64,000 nucleotides of DNA from Struthio camelus (Eukaryota > Chordata > Aves > Struthioniformes > Struthionidae), in the NCBI RefSeq assembly GCF_040807025.1, contig NC_090952.1, positions 26,161,068 through 26,225,067 on the forward strand. The letters are read 5' to 3'. The translations under genes and the position numbers were made by a program. Positions 1 through 23,700 of this stretch are shown one piece after another. Positions within the stretch are counted from its first letter, which is position 1; each line of letters opens with the position of its first letter. Under the pieces are notes generated by a model, which saw only the letters and a program-made list of their open reading frames with translations, had not been told where the DNA came from and made no database searches.

Positions 1-590
1 CCAGGAGCACCAGCAGCAGCTGGGCCAGCAGCTACACTCCCAGCCTCCCAGGCAAAGCCAGCCCAGGTCCACAAGTGATGTTTTAGGCAGAGGACTCCAA
101 AACCAGGAGGTGCAGCCAACAAGCAGCCTCCAGGTGATGAGGACACCTAAGCACAGGGCAGGAGGAATGGGCTTTCCCTAAGGGTGCACCAGGGAAGTGC
201 TGTGGTGAGGGGCTGCTGGAACAGGTAGAGGCCCCAGCCTTGCACCAGGGCATCCCACTGCACAAATACATGAGGAAGCACAGCATCCTTTCCCCAAGTC
301 CTGAGACTAAATCAGACCCTCCCGCACCAGCACAGGAGCTCCCGGCTTGGCCTCCACAAAAGCCCCAGAGCACACCACCAGTGCTGCCCTCAGCTCTGGC
401 TCACCCCAGGCCACCTGCAGCTGAGCCCCACACAAGCTGGGACCCACCATCCAGGGAACCATCTTGTGGCCCTTTGAGAAACACCAACACCCCACAGTGT
501 TACAGCACCAAAATACCTTCCCACCCCACTGGGCAAGCCAGGCTGCAAGCCCGCACCCTCCACCAGGTAAGAAACCACAAACCATAGGTA
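1..590. other. Flanking DNA with no gene recognised
   Basis: Moderately GC-rich unique sequence lying beyond the 3' end of the thymosin gene. Several short frames are open on both strands, but none has a recognisable protein family, start context or splice structure. I see nothing specific in it. Confidence 0.5.
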
Positions 591-605
591 GATCATTAGA
601 TTTTT

Positions 606-611
606 TTTATT
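606..611 (-). terminator. TMSB15B: Candidate poly(A) signal of TMSB15
   Basis: On the minus strand this reads AATAAA. It is the first canonical signal seen downstream of the thymosin stop codon at 1050 and would give a 3' UTR of about 450 bases, a normal size for beta-thymosin mRNAs. The cleavage position is not determined. Confidence 0.5.
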
Positions 612-1049
612 TTATAATAAACTTCTCATTTTTCCCCCAAGGAAGACAATTGTGAGTGAGGCTACAGAACACCATCAGTGAAGATTATGCAAGACAGATC
701 CAGGCCACAGGCCAGATCAGAAAGGATCCCCACTCCCCATGCCAGAGGGGTCCATCCCCAGGAGCTCCACAGCCCTTGCTCATCTCCCCACTGCACTCAA
801 GCAAGATCAGTGCTAAAAACAGGAGTCAGCTGGGCAGCAAGGACAGGGCTGGGTCAGGTCAGGCAACCAATGGATTCAGAGGGGACCACAGTCTGTCCCC
901 CTCCAGCTGCAGAAGCTGTCAGCAAGGTGGGACAGTGGGTTAGATGCAGCTGTTTTCTATACACATAGATGATGTAAATTTAAAAAACAGATGATTTAAT
1001 TCAAAGCAAAAAAAATAAGCATTGGCTCTTCCTGCCAGGCCATCTCACT

Positions 1050-2141
<1,092 letters not shown>

Positions 2142-2256
2142 TCACGCAACCGGGGGGGGAAACCCACCCCCGCACCAGCCGCACACGCAGCCCCCGGGCC
2201 CGGGGCGGCGGCGGCACCACCGCCACCGCCGGCTCGGCCGCACCCCGGGGCCGCAC

Positions 2257-2320
2257 CTCGCTGCCGCCGCTCCGCGCCGCTCCGCTGCTCCCGCCGCTGC
2301 CGCCGCTCGCCCAGGTGAGG
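2257..2320 (-). other. TMSB15B: Candidate noncoding exon 1 of TMSB15
   Basis: The proposed exon lies about 30 bases downstream of the TATA box and ends at a GAG|GTGCGG donor (exon end 2257). Beta-thymosin genes usually have a short untranslated first exon followed by the ATG exon. The 5' end is estimated only from TATA spacing. Confidence 0.5.
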
Positions 2321-2345
2321 CTGGAGCGCGCCGCGTGGGGCGGCG

Positions 2346-2389
2346 CCTTATATACCCCGGCCGCCGCCCAGCCCGCGCCCTCCCATTGG
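2346..2389 (-). promoter_or_regulatory. TMSB15B: TMSB15 core promoter (TATA, GC box, CCAAT)
   Basis: On the minus strand, in transcription order, there is CCAAT within CAGCCAATGGGA (2385-2389 inverted), a GC box GGGCGG (2364-2369) and TATATAAGG (2346-2354). Spacing between elements is standard. They point at a start site near 2320 and at the thymosin exons. The region is CpG-rich. Confidence 0.75.
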
Positions 2390-2400
2390 CTGACCGCTGA

Positions 2401-2479
2401 GCCTGCTGGGAGATGTAGTTCTGCCCGCGGCCGCCGCGCCGGCGCCGGCCCTCGAGGAACTACCGCTCCCGAGGTGCCC
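2401..2479. promoter_or_regulatory. Two divergent ZNF143/THAP11-like motifs
   Basis: On the minus strand 2401-2419 reads ACTACATCTCCCAGCAGGC. On the plus strand from 2459 it reads ACTACCGCTCCCGAGG. Both fit the promoter motif ACTAYRNNNCCCR, the first well and the second loosely. They sit just upstream of the thymosin CCAAT box, pointing away from each other. Confidence 0.5.
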
Positions 2480-2517
2480 CGCGGCGGGGAGGGGGGGGGG
2501 GAGGGGGGAGGAGGGGT
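2476..2517 (+). repeat. G-rich tract with quadruplex potential
   Basis: The plus strand holds closely spaced runs of four to ten G (GGGGAGGGGGGG and GAGGGGGGAGGAGGGG). More than four G-tracts with one-to-three-base loops fit a G-quadruplex pattern about 150 bases upstream of the TMSB15 TATA box. Confidence 0.5.
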
Positions 2518-2537
2518 GCGGTGCTGCCCGGGGACCG

Positions 2538-2849
2538 CGCGGCGCGCACGGGTGTGTGCGCGCGTGTGTGTGTACGCAGCCGTGGGTGTGGGTGCGTGTG
2601 TGTACACAGGCGTGAGTGTGTGTGTGTACACAGGCGTGAGTGTGTATGTACACAGGCGTGGGTGCTGCCTACGCACCCCTTATGGGCACCCATGCACACA
2701 GCCTGCACAGCCCCCTCCCGGCCCACGCCCCCTGCGCCCGCAAACACACACACACGCACACGCATACCGCAGCGCACCCCCCCCCCCCAGCCCTGCAGAC
2801 TACACCGTGTGCACACGCACGCCCAGCCCTGCACACACCCCCGAGCCAT

Positions 2850-2895
<46 letters not shown>

Positions 2896-3310
2896 CACTG
2901 CCCACACCCACTGCATGCACACACACGCACACTCCATGTGCACACACCCCCTGTGCACACACACCGCCCTGCACACCCCCCTGTGCACACCCCCCAGCCC
3001 TGCACACACCTGTGCATGCACACACCCCCCCCATGCACACATACACACACCGCCCTGCACGTACCCCCGTGCACACACACCCCTCCAGCCCTGCGCACAC
3101 CTGTGCATGTGCACACACCCCCCACCCCTGCATGCACCCCCTGCACGAACACAGAGCCCTGCACCCACCCTGTGCACACACCCCCAGCCCTGCACACCCC
3201 TTGCACGCTCAGCCCCTCCCACAGCCCTGCACACACAGACCCCCTGCATGCACGCGCACACACACACACACGCGCGCACACACGCACACACACACACACA
3301 CACACAGAGC
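2538..3310. repeat. CA/TG-rich microsatellite and minisatellite cluster
   Basis: The left part (2540-2660) is TG/GC alternation with repeats of GTGTACACAGGCGTGAG. The middle holds a pure (CA)n run near 2849-2892 and many interspersed CACACACCCCCTGCAC-like blocks. The right end (about 3252-3306) is again (CA)n with CGCG interruptions. Long stop-free frames across it are repeat artefacts. Confidence 0.85.
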
Positions 3311-3664
3311 TTGGCAGTGCAGCCGCCCCGCTGCCCCCCTCCCCGCTGCTGCAGCACGTGTGCATGAGAGCGAGCTCGCGCGTCCCTGCGGCAGCAATGG
3401 CAGCGGCAGGGCTCACCGCCCCAGTGCACTGCCCGGCAGCCGTGTGGCACCCGCGGCCCTGGTGGGCAGCCGGCGCCCGTTGCAAGGCTTGGGGTGCACA
3501 GGGAAATGCAGCTGGCGCAGGCGAGCGGGGGGGGTGGCAGCCCCGCAGCCCTTCCTGGCCCGGCCGAGCGAGCAGGATGCTGCCGGGTGACCCAACAAGG
3601 CTGCAGGCACCAGGTGGCCGAGCGGTGCCTATGAGCTGGGGGTGGCTGGCCACCCGGCGCCCCA
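3311..3664. other. Unique GC-rich spacer between two repeat arrays
   Basis: Non-repetitive sequence between the CA-rich cluster and the 13-bp array. No gene, splice structure or clear promoter motif was recognised. Confidence 0.4.
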
Positions 3665-5060
3665 GACATGGTGCCATGGCAGCCGTGGTGACAGGTCACG
3701 GTGCAGCTCATGGTGCTGCTGTAGTGTCAGGCTGTGGTGGCCGGCTGTGGTGGCCAGCCATGGTGGCAGGCCATGATGGCAGACCATGGTGTTGGCCATG
3801 TTGCAGGCTGTGGTGGCAGACCATGGTGCTGGCTGTGGTGGAGGACCGTGGTGGCAGACTGTGGTGGCAGATCATGGTGGCTGGCCATGGTGTCAAGCCA
3901 TGGTGGCTGGCCATCGTGGCAGACCATGGTGCAGGCCACACCATCAGGCTGTGGTGGCAGACCACAATGGCAGACCGTGGTGGCAGACCATGGTGGCTGG
4001 CCATGGTGGCAGACCATGATGGCAGACTGTAGTGGTGGGCCATGGTGGCAGACCATAGTGCAGGCCACAGCGTCAGGTTGTGGTGGCAGACCACGATGGC
4101 AGACCATGGTACAGGCTGTGGTGGCCAGCCGTGGTGGCAGACCATGGTGTCAGGCCGTGGTGTCAGGCCGTGGTGGCAGACCACGATGGTAGACCGTGGT
4201 GTCAAGCCATGGTGGCAGACTGTGGTGTCAGGCCGTGGTGGCAAACCATGGTGTCAGACCATGGTGTCAGGCCATGGTGGCAGACCGTGGTGTCAGGCCG
4301 TGGTGGCAAACCATGGTGGCAGACCGTGGTGTCAAGCCATGGTGGCAGACCATGGTGCCAGGCTGTGGTAGCAGACCATGACAGCAGACTGTGGTGGCCC
4401 GCCACGGTGTCAAGCCCTGGTGGCAGCCCATGGTGTCAGGCCATGGTGGCAGACTGTGGTGTCAGGCCGTGGTGGCAAACCATGGTGTCAAGCCATAGTG
4501 GCAGACCGTGGTGTCAAGCCATGGTGGCAGACTGTGGTGTCAGGCCGTGGTGGCAAACCATGGTGGCAGACCATGGTGTCAAGTCATGGTGGCAGACCGT
4601 GGTGTCAGGCCGTGGTGGCAGACCATGGTGTCAAGCCATAGTGGCAGACCGTGGTGTCAAGCCATGGTGGCAGACCGTGGTGTCAGGCCGTGGTGGCAGA
4701 CCATGGTGTCAAGCCATGGTGGCAGACTGTGGTGTCAGGCTGTGGTGGCAGACCATGACAGCAGACTGTGGTGGCCCGCCACGGTGTCAAGCCATGATGT
4801 CAAGCCATGGTGGCAGGCCATGGTGGCAGACCACGACGGCAGACCGTGGTGGCAGACCGTGGTGTCAGGCCGTGACCATGGTGGTAGACCACGATGGCTG
4901 ACCGTGGTGGCAGACCGTGGTGTCAAGGCATGGTGGCAGCCCATGGTGCCAGGCTGTGGTAGCTGACCATGACAGCAGACTGTGGTGGCCCGCCACGGTG
5001 TCAAGCCCCGGTGGCAGCCCATGGCGTCAGGCCGTGACGGCAGACCACGACGGCAGACCG
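3665..5060. repeat. Minisatellite array with a 13-bp unit
   Basis: About 100 degenerate copies of a 13-mer such as CATGGTGGCAGAC or CGTGGTGTCAGGC cover 1.4 kb. The consensus is close to YGTGGTGKCARRC. Variants alternate, giving an apparent 39-bp (3 x 13) higher-order period, which is why open frames translate as 13-residue repeats in every frame. Larger blocks recur too: a stretch around 4376-4420 reappears near 4753-4797 and 4967-5010. There is no coding evidence. Confidence 0.9.
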
Positions 5061-6560
5061 CGGCGAAGGCCGTGGCGGCCGGCGGCAGCGACGCCCCAGC
5101 GGAGGCCGGACCCGAGCAGCAGGAGAGGCCGCGGCAGAGGCAGAGGCGGCCGGGCGGGGGCGGCCGGGCCGCTTTCGCCGCCCCCGACGGCCCAGCCCCG
5201 GCATCCTCCCGCCACCGAGTCGCACAAAGCCCCCCGCAACCTTTCTGGGGCGTTTCTGGTGTTTGTGCCGGCGATAACGTGCGACGGGGCAGACGAGGCA
5301 GCCCCGTGAAGGGGAAAGCGACGCAGCGCTGCTCTGAATCAGCGAGGAGGGGCTGCCAGCCATTTTGGAGCGGTTTTAAATCTGCCGCAGCGCGAGGCGG
5401 CGGCTCAGGCTGATGGCCGCTTCCAGCAGCGCGCCGGTCGCCCCGGCAGGGATCGAGGGGCAGGAGGGTATTTTGGGAACGCTCCCAGAAAGGAGCCTCC
5501 TGCCTCCCGAGCCATCTGCCCGCCCGTCTCCCTGCTCCGCCGAGGTTTTCAGTTTCGGGGCCGCTGGTCGCTTTTCCTGCTGGTTTTTAACCCTGGCCTC
5601 CTTGCCGCCATCCTCCTTCCCGCCCCGGGGACGGGCCGGCTGCCTCCGAAGGCGGCGGGGCGGGCGCCAGCTCAGCCCTCGCGGAGATTTCGCTTCTCCT
5701 TTAGCTAGCCGAGGAAGCCGTTTGCAGCAGGGCTTTTTAATTAACCCTTCGCGCTTTCCCGTTACCCAGCAGCAGCAAAGCCAAGCTATCCGCTTCTGGA
5801 GACGTGGAGCCCAGGCGAGGGTTCGGGGAAGCCCTTCTTCGGGCTAGGCAGGAGCAGCGTCGAGCCGCAGGCGAGGCGCAGCTGGGGAGAGGAGTCCCAG
5901 ACCTATCTCATCTCGCTCCACCAAACAGCGGCCGAGTCCCGCCACCTGCAAGGTCGGAGGCTCGCTCCGGGAGCACAAACAGTTTGCCAGCGCCTTAAGG
6001 TATTCCCGCCCGGCGCCTTAGCTCAGACTACCCAGGCAGGCGAGACGGGCTAAGATGCAGGCCTGCACCGTGACTCCGCTGCTGCTTCTGCGCTACGGCA
6101 ATCTGGCGGACGGGAGACTACCAGCGCCAACCTCTGCCTTTGCCAGCAGCGCGCACCCGCCAGGGCGCTCCGCAGCTCCATCCTCCCCCTCCTAGGGCAG
6201 CACCCGCGGGAGATTTGCTGCCGCAGAAGCGAACGTTTGGCTTTCTCCTGTACGTCCTCAGCCTGAGGAGGCACCACGCGATTCACCTCCGGAGCCGTCC
6301 TCGCGCGCCCCGCCGTCTCCACCCAGGCTGGAGGAGCGCCTCGGCTACAGGAAGCGGCCGGCGTTAGCGCAGCCCCGCGCTTCGCGGGGCGGCCGAGGCT
6401 GCGGGAGCTACGCTCGCTCGGCTCAGCGCACCCGCTGCGTCCCTGCAGCCTGCCCCGGGCCGGAGGGCAGCGACGCATCCCGGCGCTCTCCTTGCCCCGA
6501 GCCAGCTGCCTGCCTTCGGTCTAGCCTACGCTGCAGTGGCGACAAGCCCTCGCTACAGCT
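5061..6560. other. CpG-rich region without recognised gene
   Basis: Dense CpG dinucleotides begin where the 13-bp array ends and continue to about 6.5 kb. Frames are open on both strands, but none resembles a known protein, and I see no supported exon chain. It could be a CpG island promoter for an unrecognised transcript, or GC-rich intergenic DNA. Confidence 0.4.
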
Positions 6561-7630
6561 TGTGATGCTAGGGGTCGCCAATACCGGTCTGCACAGGCAG
6601 ACCCACTACGTAATCCCACTACGTGGGCGCGTTAAAGGCAATCACACCCAATTCAACAGCACAACGGCTGCTTCTAGGCAGCCAGTAGCAACTTTTCTCC
6701 AAACTGGTTAAGCAGTAATTGGAGAATAAGCACGTTTTAACTTAAGCAACAAACGTCTGGTAAAAGCGTCAGTCCAACCTTTCTGAAGGAGGCCCTCAGC
6801 GCAGGGAAGCTTCACCGCCTACAGAGTTCTCACCCTGTGCATCAGCCATGCTTCTCAGCAACTGCATTGCTATCATACAGGATTTTTAAGTGCTCTCCTC
6901 TCCCCAGCCCCTTGTCCCCCCTTTTCCAGCTGTTTGTGGGGAAAAATGCACAATTCGGGTATTCCTGGTACACTTCTGAAGCATGTTTTCACATAAAAAT
7001 GACAGTGGTGGTCCTGAGCAGAGGTCCTGCTAAGCCCATGGTTCTGCTTCCCAAACAAGGGTTGAACTTGAGCCAGAGCCTATTGTAAGGCAAAAGACCT
7101 TTCTCTAGAGATGCCATCTCATCTTTTTGACCTCATTTATACTTTTGAGGTCTACCACGTGCAATGGAGAAGGATCCTGGTGTAGTCAAAACAAGCACTT
7201 CTCAGGACCTAATCCTGCCGCTTCAAATCATTAGTCCTGTACAAGATACTTAGCAACACTCCATTCAAATTTGCTAAACTATTCCTGCTTTCCCCTGCCT
7301 GGGCATTATTTGAACAGAGCTGCTCAGCTAGATAATTGAGCAGTACAGGGAAAAACGGCACTACCACCTCTAACAGAATTAAGTCCAGGAAATCAGACAG
7401 AGACAAGAGCCACTGCCCCTTAGGGAAAGCAGCTTGGTCCTAAGCGTTTTCTTCCATGCCAAGGGAGCACAGCAAAGTTAAACCTCAAAGTCAGCCCTCC
7501 CAAGGCTCCTTCCGAACTATACTACTCCATGATCTACCGCACAAACGACCCAACTCAGAAGACGCACATCACCTTTGCAGAGTTTCTGTAAGCATTTATA
7601 AACAGAGGCCATGTTTTTTTTTTTTTAAAT
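6561..7630. other. Intergenic DNA, nothing recognised
   Basis: CpG-poor, moderately AT-rich unique sequence between the CpG-rich block and the probable PRPS1 3' end. No gene, repeat family or RNA structure was recognised. Confidence 0.4.
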
Positions 7631-9622
7631 AAAAGTTTAATTCCTTCATCAAGGTCTTAAGTTTAACACACATGCTGCCGAAAATCCTCACACCGCTGCT
7701 CTGACGTCCTGGCTCTCGGGGCATTGGCAGTTCAGCAGCAAGGGCTCCAATGTAGGAGGCGGGAATTGGACTCTTAGTAGAGCTCAGTGCAGGATGCAAA
7801 GCAAAGAAGCAAAACAGACACACACACACACTTTCCAGACAAACACCAGTTCTTATACAAAAGAAAAACCCTACACTGTAATAGGAGTGTTAAAGTTGCC
7901 ACAGGACAGGAGTTTTAGGAAGGGAGAGGGGAGAAGTCTTCATTAAAGGCACAGCTACAGTAGTACTTCCCTAGATCTTAACCAAGTTTTTCCAGTGAGT
8001 TCCGCTTGCACCCCAGCCCCTAGCCTCTCACAGCCGTGCTGGTTATGCTAGCAAGCAATTGCAAGTTCCTTCTCTACCCTTTTTCCCTTCCCTCATATCA
8101 AAAACAAATCAAAGCGGAGTGCTTGTAAGAACCAGACTGCATAAAACAGCTTGGTCTATAACCTCCAAAAGAGTCCAGGAGAGACTTAACAGTTTACCTT
8201 AAGATTGTCTGGTACAGTTACCGTGCATTCAAGTTTTGGATGATGCTTATTCTACATCCAGGAGCCTCAGCCAGCTCTAGTTTTGGTATTTTTCTTTCAG
8301 GCACTTTGCTGCCTGTCAGATTGGCGTTAGATCTGCACTTTTCCCAGTACTACATATCACAAGCCTCTTCAACCCATTGCCACAAGCTCTTCTCATTATT
8401 TGCTGCATCAGACCCACTGCAGAGGCTTCTTCAGGCTCTGTAGCCCGGCAACCTCTCATCCTCCCTAGCTTTCAAGATCCCTTGCAAAGTTGTTATTGGA
8501 ATGAGCAACACATTCAAGGCAAGGCATAGAGTGTCCAGGACAAGCAATCAGAATGCGCCAGTAGCTTACGGGCTAACAGGACTGCAGGCAGCCTTCAGAG
8601 GCAAAGACAGCTGGCCACAAAGTTGTTGCACATTGGGTCACCCACGTCAGTCTACTGAGCAGGAACTTGCAACAACTGAGGGTCAAGAAGGCTCCCGTTT
8701 ACTAATGTACTGGTAAAAAAAAAAGGATCAAGGTACATGTGCACAGCAAATCAAGGTGCAACTACAGTACATGACAGCAGTCCTCTAGTCACTAGCAAGG
8801 CTCACAATAACTGCCAAGGCAAGGCATTTGTTTTAGCTTATGCTAGGAACTAGAGCACACAACCACCAGGAGCCCTCTATGAACAAGCCAGGAAGAGTGC
8901 TTGTCCAGGACACACCTTCACCACTAAGTGAATGCAGCAAAGCAGTACTGAACATGCTACGTTCTCACCTTAGTTTTGCTGTGTAGCATGCTAAAGGGCA
9001 TTGCATTTCTTCAATCATTCAGATTAATTCAAGTTTGTAAGCTACACTGACCTCCCTTCATGGGAAGAAGTTGTAGCAGAACCACCTCCCATCCCGAGGT
9101 GGGCCCTAGGGCTAAGCTTGGCCAAGATGCAAGCCTTCCCCATCCCTCTTCGAGGGCTTCTGTCAAGTATAGAGTGGTAAGACAGTCAGCAGTCTCTCGG
9201 GCTCTTGCTGTAGATCCAGACCAACATGTCCTAGGGAGCTCTACTTCCCAAACAATTCGGGGTGCGCATGCCAGATCATCTAACCCTGCCCACAGACAAA
9301 CCCTCTCCCTCCCCCACCCCCCTCCAAAAATAGTTGTGGCAAATTAGCCATGTGTCAGTCCTGCTCTCCACAGATCTGCAGTGTTGAGTCAATACTACTG
9401 ACGAGCCCCAACGCACAAGGTTGCTGGTGGAGTTGGAGTGTTACAGAGATGAGCCTCCCCCCAACCTCCCAGTGCTGGGATCAGAGTCAGTAAGCCTGAC
9501 TTATGCAGGAGGAGCTGTGGAGAACTGCACTGGAACAAGCAGAGTCTTCTACTGAACTTTATAACAAGCTGAACAACTTTTGGTTTTAAAAAAGCCATAC
9601 AAGCAGCAGCTGGCATCTGTTG
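7631..9622 (-). other. PRPS1: Probable PRPS1 3' UTR
   Basis: Unique sequence continuous with the terminal PRPS1 exon. The first usable poly(A) signal I find downstream of the stop is ATTAAA at 7641-7636 on the minus strand, which would make a 3' UTR of about 2 kb. No AATAAA is seen nearer. The true end may be earlier. Confidence 0.4.
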
Positions 9623-21860
<12,238 letters not shown>

Positions 21861-22189
21861 GCCTCGGAGAGGGGAGGGGGGGAGTTCCGTTGGCCGCGTG
21901 ATTAGCAAGAGCCCCCCCCCCCCAACCCCCGCCCCGGCCGCCATGATGGGTGTCCCTGCCCGCCGCGGTGCCCCGCAGAGCGGGCGGCGGGGGCAGAAAA
22001 CGGCCCCCTCTGACGCCGCCGGGCCCAGCCGAGGAGCCGCCTCACACACGCGCAGGGCCCGCTTACCTCAGCATGGCCCCGCCGGCGGCTGGGGCCCCGC
22101 CGGCCCCCCGGGCTGCGGCGCCTCGGGGCCGCCGGGCCTCCTGCCGTGTTCCTCCGTCGCCCGGGCTACGGCCGCCGGGCCGCGGCATG

Positions 22190-23700
22190 ACGCTGTACTG
22201 GCGTCACCCTGCCGGGCGGCTGTGCCCTCATGTAGCGCTGTACTGGCATCACCTTGTCAGGCCACTGTGCCTTGTGTCACGCGGTACTGGCATCACCCTG
22301 CTGGGCTGCTGTGCCCTGTGCCACGCTGTACCGGCGTTGCCTTGCTGGGCTGCTGTGCCCAGGTGTCACACTGTAGTGGCGTCACCTCACCAGGCTGCTG
22401 TGCCTCCATGTCATGTTGTACTGGCACCACCTTGCCAGGTTGCTGTGTCCCCGTGTCATACTGTACCGGTGTCACCTTGCTGGGCCGCTGGGCCCCCCTG
22501 TAATGCTGTACCAGCATCACCACACCAGGCTGCTGTGCCACCCTGTAACACTGTACTGGTGTCACCTCACCAGGCTGCTGTACCGCCCTGTAACACTGTA
22601 CTGGTGTCTCCTCACCAGGCTGCTCTGCCGCCCTGTAACACTGTACTGGTGTCACCTCACCAGGCTGCTCTGCCACCCTGTAACACTGTACTGGTGTCTC
22701 CTCACCAGGCTGCTCTGCCGCCCTGTAACACTGTACTGGTGTCACCTCACCAGGCTGCTCTGCCGCCCTGTAACACTGTACTGGTGTCTCCTCACCAGGC
22801 TGCTGTGCCGCCCTGTAACACTGTACTGGTGTCACCTCACCAGGCTGCTGTGCCGCCCTGTAACACTGTACTGGTGTCACCTCGCCAGGCTGCTCTGCCG
22901 CCCTGTAACAGTGTACTGGTGTCTCCTCACCAGGCTGCTGTGCCGCCCTGTAACACTGTACTGGTGTCACCTCACCAGGCTGCTGTACCGCCCTGTAACA
23001 CTGTACTGGTGTCTCCTCACCAGGCTGCTCTGCCGCCCTGTAACAGTGTACTGGTGTCTCCTCACCAGGCTGCTCTGCCGCCCTGTAACAGTGTACTGGT
23101 GTCTCCTCACCAGGCTGCTCTGCCGCCCTGTAACACTGTACTGGTGTCTCCTCACCAGGCTGCTCTGCCACCCTGTAACACTGTACTGGTGTCTCCTCAC
23201 CAGGCTGCTCTGCCACCCTGTAACACTGTACTGGTGTCTCCTCACCAGGCTGCTGTGCCGCCCTGTAACACTGTACTGGTGTCACCTCGCCAGGCTGCTG
23301 TGCCGCCCTGTAACACTGTACTGGTGTCTCCTCACCAGGCTGCTCTGCCACCCTGTAACACTGTACTGGTGTCACCTCGCCAGGCTGCTGTGCCGCCCTG
23401 TAACACTGTACTGGTGTCACCTCGCCAGGCTGCTGTGCCGCCCTGTAACACTGTACTGGTGTCTCCTCACCAGGCTGCTGTGCCGCCCTGTAACACTGTA
23501 CTGGTGTCACCTCGCCAGGCTGCTGTGCCGCTCTGTAATGCTGTACCGGTGTCACCTCGCCAGGCTGCTGGGCCCCCGTGTCACACTGTACTGACATCAC
23601 CTCACCGGGCTGCTGTGCCCCTCTGTTCATGCTGTACCGACGTCACCTTGCCAGGCTGCTGGGCCCCGTGTCACGCTGTACCGGTGTCACTCCGCCGAGC
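22190..23700. repeat. Minisatellite array with a 45-bp unit
   Basis: About 24 well-conserved 45-bp copies run from 22510 to 23590, with more diverged copies on both flanks. The unit contains CTGTAACACTGTACTGGTG followed by TCACCTCACCAGGCTGCT. Units differ mainly at GTCACCTC versus GTCTCCTC, which alternate in the left half and suggest a former 90-bp higher-order unit. As 45 is divisible by 3, stop-free frames of hundreds of codons appear on both strands; they are not genes. Confidence 0.92.

Noticed and set aside
2291-2299. Plus-strand CAGGTGAGG splice donor for an antisense gene
   Set aside because: A single donor-like word in the thymosin 5' region, with no partner acceptor or coding frame.
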